A stretch of DNA of 64,000 bases from Desulfonauticus sp. (lineage in GTDB: Bacteria > Desulfobacterota > Desulfovibrionia > Desulfovibrionales > Desulfonatronovibrionaceae), in the NCBI GenBank assembly GCA_030950395.1, contig JAUZRP010000011.1, positions 54,070-118,069 of the forward strand, given 5' to 3'. The notes under the pieces were generated by a model. That model had not been told where the DNA came from, searched no databases, and worked only from the letters and a program-made list of their open reading frames with translations. Shown here one piece after another: positions 1 through 9,112 of the stretch. The translations under genes and the position numbers were made by a program. Every line of letters starts with the position of its first letter. The stretch's first letter is position 1.

Positions 1-837
1 ATAAGTAATAATAGTAGGCAAAGATAAAAGAGCACATTCCAGAGTTACTGTGCCAGATGCTGCCAAAGCAAGTTTAGCTGAAGCCATTTGTTCGTATCTT
101 TTCTCAGTATCAACGATCTCATAATCATGTTTTAAGGGCAAAAAAGACTTAATAAAATTTAGTTCTAGATTATGGGATTTAATCAAAGTTACCTGTAAGT
201 TGGGATTGTTTTTTTGCAGTAAAGAAACTGTTTGTCCAAATACAGGTAACAATTTACTGACTTCTTTTTTTCTACTCCCTGGCAATAAAAGCAATTTGTT
301 AGGTTTTCTGGGAATAGAAGAATAAACAGAAAAATCTATTAATTCTAAAAGAGGATGTCCCACATACAAAGTATTAACGCCTTGTTTTTGAAAAAATTCC
401 TTTTCAAAAGGAAAAATAGCAAATACTTTGCGTACGTATTTTTTTAAAAACTTTACTCTACTAGGACGCCATGCCCATAACTGAGGTGCAATGTAGTAAA
501 ATACGGGGATATTTAAACCAGCAGCATATTTTGCCAGGCGAAAGTTAAAATCAGGGGCATCAAACAAAATAATTGCATCTGGTTTGTACTTAGCTAAACT
601 AAGCTTTATATTTTTTAATAATTTTAAAATACGAGGCAAACTGGAAAATACTTCTACCAAACCCATTACAGATAGATCTTCTGCTCTATAAAGAGCCTCT
701 AAACCTGCCTTGCGACTATGTAGCCCACCCATACCTATAATTTTTAGACAAGGACAATGCTTTTTTAACCAAGAAATTAAAAGTCCTGCATAAATATCTG
801 CAGAAGGTTCGCAAACGTTTATCCACAGTGTGGGCAT
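1..837 (-). CDS. lpxB: Lipid-A-disaccharide synthase, C-terminus beyond window
   Basis: Missing from the ORF track because it runs off the window edge. Read on the minus strand from the ATG at 837, it gives 279 codons beginning MPTLWINVCEPSADIY. Later blocks are typical of LpxB: FYYIAPQLWAWRPSRVK, the KLLLLPGSRKKEV segment, and LECALLSLPTIITY at the cut end. LpxB joins UDP-2,3-diacylglucosamine to lipid X at the inner membrane, so the cell makes lipid A. The usual N-terminal GEASGD motif reads CEPSAD here, which is unusual. It lies 22 bp downstream of mnmE and is probably cotranscribed with it. Family is confident; the missing C-terminus cannot be judged. Confidence 0.88.
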   Translation of the reverse strand, partial: MPTLWINVCEPSADIYAGLLISWLKKHCPCLKIIGMGGLHSRKAGLEALYRAEDLSVMGLVEVFSSLPRILKLLKNIKLSLAKYKPDAIILFDAPDFNFRLAKYAAGLNIPVFYYIAPQLWAWRPSRVKFLKKYVRKVFAIFPFEKEFFQKQGVNTLYVGHPLLELIDFSVYSSIPRKPNKLLLLPGSRKKEVSKLLPVFGQTVSLLQKNNPNLQVTLIKSHNLELNFIKSFLPLKHDYEIVDTEKRYEQMASAKLALAASGTVTLECALLSLPTIITY

Positions 838-859
838 ATATTTTTCCCAAAAAATTATT

Positions 860-2227
860 TTATTTTCCAATACAAAAATTTTGAAATATATTATTTAAAA
901 CTTCATCAGTGGTAATTTCCCCTGTAATTTCCTGTAAATAACGACAGGCTAAATCCAAGTGCACGGCTAACAGATCATAGGGTAAATCCCCTAAATGGGT
1001 CAATAAATTTTCCAATTCTTGGTATGCCTTTTGAAGACAATTTTTTTGTCTTAAATTAGGTACTAAATCAGAAGTAGCTTCCAAACTATCACCGCTTAAG
1101 TGTCCCACAATAGCATCTATTACATCAGAAATACCTTCTCCTGTTGCAGAAGATATTTTAAAAACAGGTAAGTTTAATGTTTTTACCCAGGAAGGCTCTT
1201 TTGAGCTCAAATCAACTTTAGTTAAAAGCAAAAAAACATCTCTGAAGGATTTTAATTCTAAAATTTTTTGTTCGTAAGAGGTAAATTTTTCTCTTATATC
1301 GACTAACAACAAACAAAGATCAGATTTTTGAATAAGCTCCAATCCCCTTTGAAGGCCTATTTGCTCTATTTCATCCTGAGTTTCTCTAAGACCTGCTGTA
1401 TCTATCAATTTTATTGGAAGACCTTTAAAATTTACGTATTCTTCCAGATAATCTCTGGTAGTACCTGGAATAGACGTAACAATCGCCCTTTCCCTACCCA
1501 ATAAAGCATTGAGTAAACTTGACTTGCCAGCATTGACTCTGCCTGTTAGAACCACAAGGGCCCCATCCTGATATAAGTGTTTTTGTCTGTAACTTTCAAT
1601 AAGGCTGTTAATTTCCTGCAAAACCTTTTGGACTTTTTCCTGGACCAGATGAGGCGGGGCACATTCCAAATCTTCTTCTGGAAAGTCAACAGCTACACAA
1701 AAATCCTGTTTTAATTCTTCTAAAATTGTTCTAAGGGAAGCAATTTTTTGTTGTAAAAGACCTTGTAATTTTTTCTGGGCCAGAGGAATAGCTGCTTGAG
1801 TAGGAGCATTAATGAGTTCCATTACTGCTTCGGCTTGGGTTAAATCTATCTTGTGGTTTAAAAAAGCCCTATAGGTAAACTCTCCAGGATTAGCCAGCCG
1901 TGCTCCAGCTTTTAAAACCTCTTCTAAAACACTCTGCAATACAGCAGGCCCTCCATGGCAATTAATCTCTACCACGTCTTCACCAGTATAAGAACCTGGG
2001 GCAGGCATGTAGGCCAACAAAATTTCGTCTAACACCTCACCTTTAAGGCTAACAAAATATCCGTGATGCAGCCTATAAGGTTTGATACAGGTGAAATCTT
2101 TTTTCGCTGAAGAAAAAAACTTTTGGCCTATAACTAAACTTTTGGCCCCACTTAAACGAATAATACCCACCCCTCCCTTTCCAAGCGGGGTAACTATAGC
2201 TGCAATAGTATCTGTTGATTGCTGCAT
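860..2227 (-). CDS. mnmE: tRNA uridine-5-carboxymethylaminomethyl modification GTPase MnmE
   Basis: 455 aa, the normal MnmE length. The N-terminal folate-binding domain contains TIAAIVTPLGKGGVGIIRLSG and EVVEINCHGG. The embedded G domain has GRVNAGKSS (G1), IPGTTRDYLEE (G2), DTAGLRE (G3) and LTKVD (G4). The protein ends in the diagnostic FCIGK, whose Cys is conserved in the family. With MnmG it installs the cmnm5 group at U34 of tRNAs reading two-codon boxes. It sits between the small coiled-coil protein gene and lpxB. Confidence 0.97.
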   Translation of the reverse strand: MQQSTDTIAAIVTPLGKGGVGIIRLSGAKSLVIGQKFFSSAKKDFTCIKPYRLHHGYFVSLKGEVLDEILLAYMPAPGSYTGEDVVEINCHGGPAVLQSVLEEVLKAGARLANPGEFTYRAFLNHKIDLTQAEAVMELINAPTQAAIPLAQKKLQGLLQQKIASLRTILEELKQDFCVAVDFPEEDLECAPPHLVQEKVQKVLQEINSLIESYRQKHLYQDGALVVLTGRVNAGKSSLLNALLGRERAIVTSIPGTTRDYLEEYVNFKGLPIKLIDTAGLRETQDEIEQIGLQRGLELIQKSDLCLLLVDIREKFTSYEQKILELKSFRDVFLLLTKVDLSSKEPSWVKTLNLPVFKISSATGEGISDVIDAIVGHLSGDSLEATSDLVPNLRQKNCLQKAYQELENLLTHLGDLPYDLLAVHLDLACRYLQEITGEITTDEVLNNIFQNFCIGK

Positions 2228-2266
2228 TCTAATTGAGTCTATCTATGCACCTTTTTTATCTTCTAA

Positions 2267-2731
2267 TCAAAGCAAACCAAAACTTTTTAACACATTGGCC
2301 ACCTGACGATCGCTTTTAGCCAACTCCCTTAAAGCCAGAATTAAGTTTCTTAACTTCCCTTCTCTTTCTATTTCTCTTATGGCTTCTTCTTTGGCCTTAG
2401 ATATAATAGTCCTTCTGTCCCAATAGGCAAAACCTATAACTCCCAAAGTCAAAGTGGTAAATATAGTCGTTAGAATCCATAAGAAATTCATCATTTGCTC
2501 AAAACGCTTATCCACCTGCTCAAAACGCTTATCCACCTGCTCAAAACGACTATTCATATCTTTTCTTAAATCTTCTAATCGCTTATCGGTCTGCTCCATA
2601 AATACCTGCAGAGTGGTTTCTAGTTTGATCAAACGCTCTCTATCTGCCTGAGTAAAACCTGTGGGAGCAGCCCTGACCTGAAAGGCAAACAGCAAATACG
2701 CAAGCAGAATAAATAAAATCTTTTTTTTCAT
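2267..2731 (-). CDS. Small exported coiled-coil membrane protein of unknown function
   Basis: 154 aa. The N-terminus is a signal peptide (MKKKILFILLAYLLFAFQVRA, possible cleavage after VRA). A predicted coiled coil follows with exact heptads (KRFEQVD repeated), then one membrane segment at about residues 87-107 (FLWILTTIFTTLTLGVIGFAY), then a charged C-terminal helix. Proteins of this layout are common and uncharacterised. The gene lies between leuB and mnmE with short gaps and is likely part of the same transcript. No enzymatic motif is visible. Confidence 0.7.
   Translation of the reverse strand: MKKKILFILLAYLLFAFQVRAAPTGFTQADRERLIKLETTLQVFMEQTDKRLEDLRKDMNSRFEQVDKRFEQVDKRFEQMMNFLWILTTIFTTLTLGVIGFAYWDRRTIISKAKEEAIREIEREGKLRNLILALRELAKSDRQVANVLKSFGLL
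2495..2557 (-). repeat. Three tandem 21-bp units coding for coiled-coil heptads
   Basis: On the plus strand the unit is CTGCTCAAAACGCTTATCCAC. Two near-perfect copies and a diverged third lie head to tail. Each unit encodes exactly seven residues (KRFEQVD), so gaining or losing a unit would lengthen or shorten the coiled coil by one heptad without a frameshift. Confidence 0.9.
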
Positions 2732-2771
2732 AATTTTCTCCTGCCCCTTATTTTACCTTACCTTACTGCCC

Positions 2772-3845
2772 TCACACTTGCATGGCAATAAAATCTCCCA
2801 TCTGAGAACAGGTCAATTTTTTTTGCCCCTGGGTAAAAATGTCTGCTGTTCTATAGCCTGCATCTAAAGTCTTTTGGACTGCTGTTTCAATAGCTTTAGC
2901 TTCTTCCTGGAGATGAAAAGAATGTTCCAACATCATGGCTACAGACAAAATAGTAGCTATAGGATTAGCTATGTCCTGTCCTGCAATGTCTGGAGCAGAG
3001 CCGTGAATTGGTTCGTAGAGTCCAAGATCCCCTTGCCCCATAGAAGCAGAAGGTAAGGTGCCAAGAGTTCCACTTATTACCCCTGCTTCGTCAGACAAAA
3101 TATCTCCAAATAAATTACCCGTAACAATAACGTCAAATGTATAAGGTCGAGCCACGAGCTGCATGGCTGCATTATCTACGTATAAGTGCTCTAGCTCAAC
3201 TTCTGGATAGTCTCTAGCCACTTCTTGCACCACTTCATTCCACAGTTGCGAGACTTCCAAAACATTGGACTTATCCACTGAAGTGACTTTTTTTCTCCTG
3301 GTTAAAGCAATTTTAAAAGCCAAATGGGCTATACGTCTAACTTCTGACTCAGTGTAACGCATGGTATTAAAGCCCACCTTTTCCCCATTTTCTTCTTTGA
3401 TGCCTTTGGGCTCACCAAAATAAATACCACTGGTCAGTTCTCTGACCACGATAAGGTCAATACCCCTGGCAACAATATCTTCTCTAAGTACGCTGGCCTT
3501 CTGCAAAGCAGGGAATAATTTCACCGGACGCAAATTAGCAAACAAATCCAACGACTTTCTAATACCTAACAAACCACTTTCTGGCCGCAAGTGACGGGGC
3601 AAATTATCCCACTTAGGGCCACCTACTGCTCCCAACAATACGGCTTGACTATCTTTACACTTTAATATGGTCTCCTCTGGCAGTGGCTCTCCTGCTTTAT
3701 CAATAGCCTCCCCGCCAATCAATGCAGTTTCTAAGACAAGAGAATGGCCATATTTCTGAGCCACGGCCTTTAAAACCTTTACTCCTTCTCGTACCACTTC
3801 TGGGCCTATACCATCTCCAGGCAACAAACATATTTTTAATTGCAT
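2772..3845 (-). CDS. leuB: 3-isopropylmalate dehydrogenase
   Basis: About 357 aa from the chosen ATG ([18 protein letters not shown]), which begins one base after the leuD stop. The ORF-track start, ten codons earlier, lies inside leuD and is less likely. Family signatures: [19 protein letters not shown], and the metal- and substrate-binding block [14 protein letters not shown], then GSMG-like SASMGQG and [12 protein letters not shown]. It performs the NAD-dependent oxidative decarboxylation of 3-isopropylmalate, the third specific step to leucine. It is the last leucine gene of the leuA-leuC-leuD-leuB run. Confidence 0.97.
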   Translation of the reverse strand: MQLKICLLPGDGIGPEVVREGVKVLKAVAQKYGHSLVLETALIGGEAIDKAGEPLPEETILKCKDSQAVLLGAVGGPKWDNLPRHLRPESGLLGIRKSLDLFANLRPVKLFPALQKASVLREDIVARGIDLIVVRELTSGIYFGEPKGIKEENGEKVGFNTMRYTESEVRRIAHLAFKIALTRRKKVTSVDKSNVLEVSQLWNEVVQEVARDYPEVELEHLYVDNAAMQLVARPYTFDVIVTGNLFGDILSDEAGVISGTLGTLPSASMGQGDLGLYEPIHGSAPDIAGQDIANPIATILSVAMMLEHSFHLQEEAKAIETAVQKTLDAGYRTADIFTQGQKKLTCSQMGDFIAMQV

Positions 3846-3846
3846 T

Positions 3847-4344
3847 TTAAGCCCCCTGTAATCTTTGTTTGGCAAAAGGAATAAGTCCTCCTGCTTGCAG
3901 TATTTTTTGGATAAATTCAGAAATAGGATTTAATTCAAACTCCACGTTTTGAGTAACATTTTTTAACATATTCTGGGTAGTATCAATTTCCAATAAATCA
4001 CCTTCTGCAATCTCCCCTACCCGATCCCCTAACTCTAGCAACAACAGGCCCATATTAAAACCATTTCTATAAAAAATTCTGGCAAAACTATGGGCCACAA
4101 CGACTTTAATACCTGCCCCTAAAATAGCTAATGGAGCATGCTCCCTGGAAGATCCGCAACCAAAATTTTTACCAGCCACTAAAATAGTATCAGGCTGAAT
4201 CTTTTGCCTAAAATTTTCTTCCAAACCAGACAGACAATGTTTACCCAACTCTTCCATATCTGTGGTTACTAAAAACCTTGCTGGAATAATTGCATCTGTA
4301 TCTATATGATCCCCAACTTTTAATGCCTTTCCTTTGTAAAACAT
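3847..4344 (-). CDS. leuD: 3-isopropylmalate dehydratase small subunit
   Basis: 165 aa, matching the short LeuD type. Signatures: [13 protein letters not shown] near the N-terminus and [16 protein letters not shown], the swivel-domain substrate loop. With LeuC it isomerises 2-isopropylmalate to 3-isopropylmalate. It is 67 bp from leuC and abuts leuB, so the three are almost certainly cotranscribed. Confidence 0.96.
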   Translation of the reverse strand: MFYKGKALKVGDHIDTDAIIPARFLVTTDMEELGKHCLSGLEENFRQKIQPDTILVAGKNFGCGSSREHAPLAILGAGIKVVVAHSFARIFYRNGFNMGLLLLELGDRVGEIAEGDLLEIDTTQNMLKNVTQNVEFELNPISEFIQKILQAGGLIPFAKQRLQGA

Positions 4345-4411
4345 AGAACCTTCTCCTAATTATTGTTTAATTCTTAACAAATAAACAATTAAACGTAACT
4401 TTACCCCTTTC

Positions 4412-5668
4412 TTACACATCTTTAGGATTGGTGATATAACCTGTAAGGGCTGAAGCAGCAGCTACATATGCACTGCTCAAATAAACTTCACTGTCCAGAC
4501 TTCCCATTCTGCCCTTAAAATTACGATTGGTAGTAGCCACGCACTTTTCGCCAGCAGCCAAAATCCCCATATGTCCTCCCAAACAAGGACCACAAGTAGG
4601 CGGGCCTATTACTGCTCCAGCTTCCATAAAAATCTCTAACAATCCTTCTTTAAGAGCCTGTTTATAAATATTGGGCGTGGCTGGCAAAATAATCAAACGC
4701 ACTCCCTTAGCCACTTTATTACCTTTGAGCAATTCTGCGGCCTGTCTCAAATCAGAAATTCGACCATTGGTACAAGAACCTATGACCACTTGATCTATTT
4801 TTATGCCTTTAACTTCATCTACAGGACAAACGTTTTCAGGCAAGTGAGGACAACTCACCACAGGCTCTAATTTGGTGGCATCAAAAGTAATTTCACGCTC
4901 ATAGTTAGCATCTTTTTCTAAAACCAATTCCCTATCTTGCCTGCCACAAGCAGAAGTATAAGCCAACGTCTTAGCATCTGCAGGGAACAACCCTGCTTTG
5001 GCTCCTGCTTCTATAGCCATGTTGGCAATGGTCATTCTGCCTTCCACATCTAAGTCAGAGATAACCTCTCCTGTAAATTCTAAAGCTTTATACAGGGCTC
5101 CATCCACTCCAATATGACCAATGACTGTCAAAATAATGTCCTTGGCAGTGACAAATTTATTTAATCTGCCTTTAATCTCTACTAAAATGCTGCCAGGCAC
5201 TTTAAACCAGGTTTCTCCAAAGGCCATAGCATAAGCAATGTCAGTGGACCCAAGACCTGTGGCAAAAGCTCCTAACCCACCATAAGTGCAGGTATGACTA
5301 TCTGCACCTATCACCACGTCCCAGGGTCCAACCAGTCCTAACTCTGGCAAAAGGGCATGTTCTACTCCCACGTCTCCACCTTCGTAATAATGCACAATAC
5401 CTTGCTCCTGAGCAAATTCCCTGACTTTTTTTACCTGCTCAGCAGATTTAATGTCCTTATTTGGGGTAAAGTGATCACAAACCAAGATCACCTTTTCCAC
5501 ATCAAACACTCGTTTTGCTCCCATTTTAAAAAAAGATTCTATAGACAAAGGAGCAGTAATGTCATTGGCTAAGACTTTATCCACTTTTACCTGCACGATT
5601 TGACCAGGCCCTGTGATTTCCTCACTAGTATGGATTTGTAAAATTTTTTCACTAAGAGTTTTGGCCAT
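4412..5668 (-). CDS. leuC: 3-isopropylmalate dehydratase large subunit
   Basis: 418 aa, the length of the short LeuC/HacA-type subunit rather than the roughly 470-aa enterobacterial form. Seen: GADSHTCTYGGLGAFATG, VIGSCTNGR and GPPTCGPCLGGHMG, whose cysteines ligate the 4Fe-4S cluster. It forms the aconitase-type dehydratase with LeuD. Its start overlaps the end of leuA by 17 bp, indicating translational coupling. Confidence 0.96.
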   Translation of the reverse strand: MAKTLSEKILQIHTSEEITGPGQIVQVKVDKVLANDITAPLSIESFFKMGAKRVFDVEKVILVCDHFTPNKDIKSAEQVKKVREFAQEQGIVHYYEGGDVGVEHALLPELGLVGPWDVVIGADSHTCTYGGLGAFATGLGSTDIAYAMAFGETWFKVPGSILVEIKGRLNKFVTAKDIILTVIGHIGVDGALYKALEFTGEVISDLDVEGRMTIANMAIEAGAKAGLFPADAKTLAYTSACGRQDRELVLEKDANYEREITFDATKLEPVVSCPHLPENVCPVDEVKGIKIDQVVIGSCTNGRISDLRQAAELLKGNKVAKGVRLIILPATPNIYKQALKEGLLEIFMEAGAVIGPPTCGPCLGGHMGILAAGEKCVATTNRNFKGRMGSLDSEVYLSSAYVAAASALTGYITNPKDV

Positions 5669-7184
5669 TAGTTTGTTCCTCCTCTTTTTTTACCAACCTA
5701 TTTAAAGCATTTATATAAGCTTTGGCACTGGCTACGATAATGTCTGGATCAGAAGCTCTGCCCACGGCTGTAAGGTTATTTTCCTCCACACGCACAGTTA
5801 CCTCTCCTTGGGCATCAGTGCCTCCTGTAATAGCGTTTACAGAATAACGCAAAAGCTTTGGTTTTCTATCCACTATTCGGCTAATGGTATTAAATATTGC
5901 ATCAATGGGACCAACTCCAAAGTCAGCTAATTTTTTCTCCTCCCCATTGACTTGCATTTTTAAAACAGCCGTAGGGATGGCCATGTTTCCAGAAATAGCA
6001 CTCAAATACTTTAATTCAAATTTATCTGGCAAACGATAAACCTCTTCCAGAACAATGGCCTCCACATCTTCATCGTAAATCTTTTTCTTTTTATCTGCCA
6101 AATTTTTAACTGCTAAAAAAACTTTATTTAATTCTTCTTCTCCCAAATTATAGCCCAATTCCTGCAATTTCTGTTTTATAGCGTGCCTGCCGGAATGTTT
6201 TCCCAAAACAATATCTGAGCTAGTTTTGCCCACACTTTGGGGAGTCATAATTTCGTAGGTCAACCTATTTTTTAACACTCCATCCTGATGGATGCCAGAT
6301 TCGTGCGCAAAAGCATTGGCCCCTACAATAGCCTTATAAGGAGGTATGGGTTGACCAATAATTAAAGAAAGCAACCTGCAGGTAGGATAGATTTGCTCTG
6401 TTTGAACATTGGTAACAAAATTATAATACTCCTTACGCACAGTTAAATTCATAATGACTTCTTCTAAAGCTGCATTTCCAGCCCTTTCTCCAATACCACT
6501 CACCGTAACCTCTGCCTGCTTTGCCCCAGCCTTAAGAGCGGCTAAAGTATTGGCCACTGCCAGACCAAGATCATTGTGACAATGCACACTAAAAATAACT
6601 TTTTCTGCCCCTCGCACGTGTTTTCGCAAATAAGTAATTAACTCAAAAAACTCACCTGGTTGCGTATAGCCCACCGTATCGGGAACATTTAAAACTTTGG
6701 CCCCACTTTCAACAGCTACGCTAAAAACTTCCACTAAATAATCCCAATCAGACCGTGAGGCATCCTCGGCAGAAAATTCTACGTTTGGACACAATTTAGC
6801 AGCCAAACGCACGGCTTCTCGGGTAATGTCTAAAACCTCTTGTCTGGATTTTTTTAATTTATATTTTAAATGCACATCCGAGGTAGCAATAAACGTATGA
6901 ATACGTGGCTCTGGACTATGCTTTACAGCTTCGTAAGCCAAGACAATATCTTTTTCCACTGCCCGACAAAGACCTGCCACCTGAACCTGTTGAACTGATC
7001 TGGCAATCTCCTGGACAGCTTTAAAATCACCTTCACTAGCAGCAGGAAAACCAGCTTCTATAATATCCACACCCAATCTTTCCAATTGCCTGGCCATTCT
7101 CTTTTTTTCCTGTAAATTCATGGTAGCTCCAGGAGATTGTTCTCCATCTCTTAAGGTAGTATCAAAAATGTATATTCTCTCCAT
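5652..7184 (-). CDS. leuA: 2-isopropylmalate synthase
   Basis: 510 aa. The N-terminal TIM-barrel catalytic domain opens with IFDTTLRDGEQSPGATM and carries HCHNDLGLAVANTLAA (metal-binding His). The C-terminal LeuA dimer domain, the usual site of leucine feedback inhibition, includes GGTDAQGEVTVRVE. It condenses acetyl-CoA with 2-oxoisovalerate, committing carbon to leucine. A good ribosome binding site (AAGGAGGT) precedes the ATG. The 67-bp gap to pssA shows no obvious attenuator or T-box. Confidence 0.97.
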   Translation of the reverse strand: MERIYIFDTTLRDGEQSPGATMNLQEKKRMARQLERLGVDIIEAGFPAASEGDFKAVQEIARSVQQVQVAGLCRAVEKDIVLAYEAVKHSPEPRIHTFIATSDVHLKYKLKKSRQEVLDITREAVRLAAKLCPNVEFSAEDASRSDWDYLVEVFSVAVESGAKVLNVPDTVGYTQPGEFFELITYLRKHVRGAEKVIFSVHCHNDLGLAVANTLAALKAGAKQAEVTVSGIGERAGNAALEEVIMNLTVRKEYYNFVTNVQTEQIYPTCRLLSLIIGQPIPPYKAIVGANAFAHESGIHQDGVLKNRLTYEIMTPQSVGKTSSDIVLGKHSGRHAIKQKLQELGYNLGEEELNKVFLAVKNLADKKKKIYDEDVEAIVLEEVYRLPDKFELKYLSAISGNMAIPTAVLKMQVNGEEKKLADFGVGPIDAIFNTISRIVDRKPKLLRYSVNAITGGTDAQGEVTVRVEENNLTAVGRASDPDIIVASAKAYINALNRLVKKEEEQTNGQNS

Positions 7185-7251
7185 TAGGTATACCTCCTTT
7201 TTAAAGGCTTTCGATGTTATTAAATGTTAATTATGAGGGGGGGATGTAATT

Positions 7252-8007
7252 TTACGAGAGCTCCTTACGGAACTCCCGTAGGTTAGACTTTCTTAGAGGG
7301 AGATAAAGAAATGTATAAAAATAACCAGAAAAAAAATAAATAAGAAAAAATATAAAGCCCAAAAATTTGGGTTCTGAGACAAGAAGAGTAAACAAAAAGA
7401 TAACTACTACAGTGCTAGAAAAAGGATGAACTCTGGCCATTTCTACGTCTTTAAAAGATGCGTACTTTATGCGGCTGACCATAGTAAGAGCTAAAACAAA
7501 AGTCAAGATCAAAACAAGTTTTGCAAGCCATACAGAATTTACTATGTGAATATAATTGGCAAACAAAACAAACGTAGCTATGGTGCAGGCTGCTGCAGGT
7601 ATGGGTAAACCAACAAAAAATTTTTTAGAGCTGGTTTTAGCCTTGACATTAAAACGAGCCAAACGCAACGCCCCACAAGCCAAAAACAAAAAACTGGTCC
7701 CAATCCCTATACGGCCAAAACAATGAGTCTGCCATAAATAAACCAAGACAGCAGGCCCCACTCCAAAAGCTATTAAGTCAGCCAAAGAATCGTATTGTAC
7801 CCCAAATTCTGAACTCGATCTGGTAAGCCTGGCAACCTTTCCATCCATTCCATCAAAAAGACAACTTACTAAAATAGCTAAAGCTGCCTTTTCAAAACTA
7901 CCTTCTATGGAAAACAATATACCCAAAAAACCAGAAAACAAACTGGCCGTTGTTAATAAGTTGGGCAGGACGTACAAAGATTTATATTTAGGAGTAACCT
8001 TATTCAT
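7252..8007 (-). CDS. pssA: CDP-diacylglycerol--serine O-phosphatidyltransferase
   Basis: 251 aa integral membrane protein with several hydrophobic segments. It carries the CDP-alcohol phosphatidyltransferase motif as DGMDGKVARLTRSSSEFGVQYDSLAD (D-G-x2-AR-x8-G-x3-D-x3-D; the first part reads DGMDGKVAR). It makes phosphatidylserine, the substrate of the adjacent Psd. The start overlaps the end of psd by 8 bp, so the two phospholipid steps are translationally coupled. Confidence 0.95.
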   Translation of the reverse strand: MNKVTPKYKSLYVLPNLLTTASLFSGFLGILFSIEGSFEKAALAILVSCLFDGMDGKVARLTRSSSEFGVQYDSLADLIAFGVGPAVLVYLWQTHCFGRIGIGTSFLFLACGALRLARFNVKAKTSSKKFFVGLPIPAAACTIATFVLFANYIHIVNSVWLAKLVLILTFVLALTMVSRIKYASFKDVEMARVHPFSSTVVVIFLFTLLVSEPKFLGFIFFLIYFFSGYFYTFLYLPLRKSNLREFRKELS

Positions 8008-8650
8008 TGGTTCTTTTTTTAGCTAAAATACTTTCCCCGGCTAAAACTTTATCTCCGATATTCACCACTGGTTTATAAGAAGATGGTAAATAAAGGTCAA
8101 GTCTTGAGCCAAATTTAATCAAACCAAAACGTTCTCCTCGCTTTAAAAGCTCTCCTATCTCCCAAAAACACACTATCCTTCGAGCTATAAGCCCAGCAAT
8201 TTGCACCACTGTCCAAAGATTTTTCTCTTCATCTTCAATATGTAAGAGATTTCTTTCATTATCTTTAGAAGCCTTGTCTAAAGAAGCATTAAAAAATTTT
8301 CCAGGAATATAGCGAACACTTTTTAACTTGCCAGTAACAGGAGTTCTATTCACATGCACATTAAAAATATTCATAAAGACGGAGATCACTTCTCGTTCTT
8401 CTCCAGTAAAAGGGCATATGTCCCTCCAAATTTTAACTACCTTACCGTCTGCAGGAGAAACAGCCACATCTTTTTCCTGAGGAATAACTCTATAAGGATC
8501 CCGAAAAAAATTTAAAACCAAAACAAATAAAATAAAAACCAAAAAACTTAACCACTCCCATCCCCAAAGGGCTAAAAGCAAACTAAAAAATCCTAACCCT
8601 ATCAAGTAAATAGTCCCTTCAGGACATATCCTGATTTTAGGCTTATACAT
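8000..8650 (-). CDS. psd: Phosphatidylserine decarboxylase proenzyme
   Basis: 216 aa from the ATG at 8650, chosen over the ORF-track start because AGGAGGATTT directly precedes it. Two N-terminal hydrophobic stretches anchor the protein. The block VAVSPADGKVVKI, the NVHVNRTPVTGK segment and the C-terminal IKFGSRLDLYLP identify the short Psd family. The Ser of FGS is the expected self-cleavage site that generates the pyruvoyl cofactor. It converts phosphatidylserine to phosphatidylethanolamine. Confidence 0.95.
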   Translation of the reverse strand: MYKPKIRICPEGTIYLIGLGFFSLLLALWGWEWLSFLVFILFVLVLNFFRDPYRVIPQEKDVAVSPADGKVVKIWRDICPFTGEEREVISVFMNIFNVHVNRTPVTGKLKSVRYIPGKFFNASLDKASKDNERNLLHIEDEEKNLWTVVQIAGLIARRIVCFWEIGELLKRGERFGLIKFGSRLDLYLPSSYKPVVNIGDKVLAGESILAKKRTNE

Positions 8651-8688
8651 AAATCCTCCTACTAACTGCAACAATTGACTTAACAAAA

Positions 8689-8973
8689 TCAACTCATCAA
8701 CTTCTTAATCTCCTCAACATCCTTTGCCGCCTTAATGGCTTCACTTATTGCCTCAAGCAAATCTACATCCTTTATCTTTTTTATTTCTGGATAAATTTTT
8801 AGCCCCTGAACACCAAACTTTAGCTCTAGCCCAAGCCCTATGGCCTTTAACATCCACATGCCCTGCTGAAGGCCTCTTTCCATTCCTTGCTGGATGCCCT
8901 TTTCCAGTCCTTGCTGGATGCCTTCTTTGATGCCCTCTTGTTTTATAATTTCATAAGCCGCGCTCTCTATCAT
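8689..8973 (-). CDS. Small Gly/Gln-repeat protein resembling the C-terminal tail of Rpn/YhgA-type nucleases
   Basis: 94 aa from the ATG at 8973, which has AGAGGAGA upstream; the track start is ten codons earlier. After IESAAYEIIKQ there is a four-residue periodic run (EGIKEGIQQGLEKGIQQG), then a helical tail ending EEIKKLMS. This composition is typical of the tail of Rpn/DUF4351-type transposase-nucleases, but the PD-(D/E)XK catalytic part is absent. It may be a stand-alone small protein or the surviving end of a larger gene. It lies upstream of psd. Confidence 0.55.
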   Translation of the reverse strand: MIESAAYEIIKQEGIKEGIQQGLEKGIQQGMERGLQQGMWMLKAIGLGLELKFGVQGLKIYPEIKKIKDVDLLEAISEAIKAAKDVEEIKKLMS

Positions 8974-9112
8974 AATGTCTCTCCTCTTATGAATTAATTG
9001 CAAGGGAATATCTTCTGATATAAGTCCCCCTTAAAATACCCTAACCTAGCGATGTTGTAAAACCCTTTAATACCATAACCGATATAGTGGTAACTATAAA
9101 AAATCACTTTTT

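Noticed and set aside
2495-2557. Short tandem repeats as a CRISPR array
   Set aside because: Units are 21 bp with no spacers and lie inside a coding sequence.
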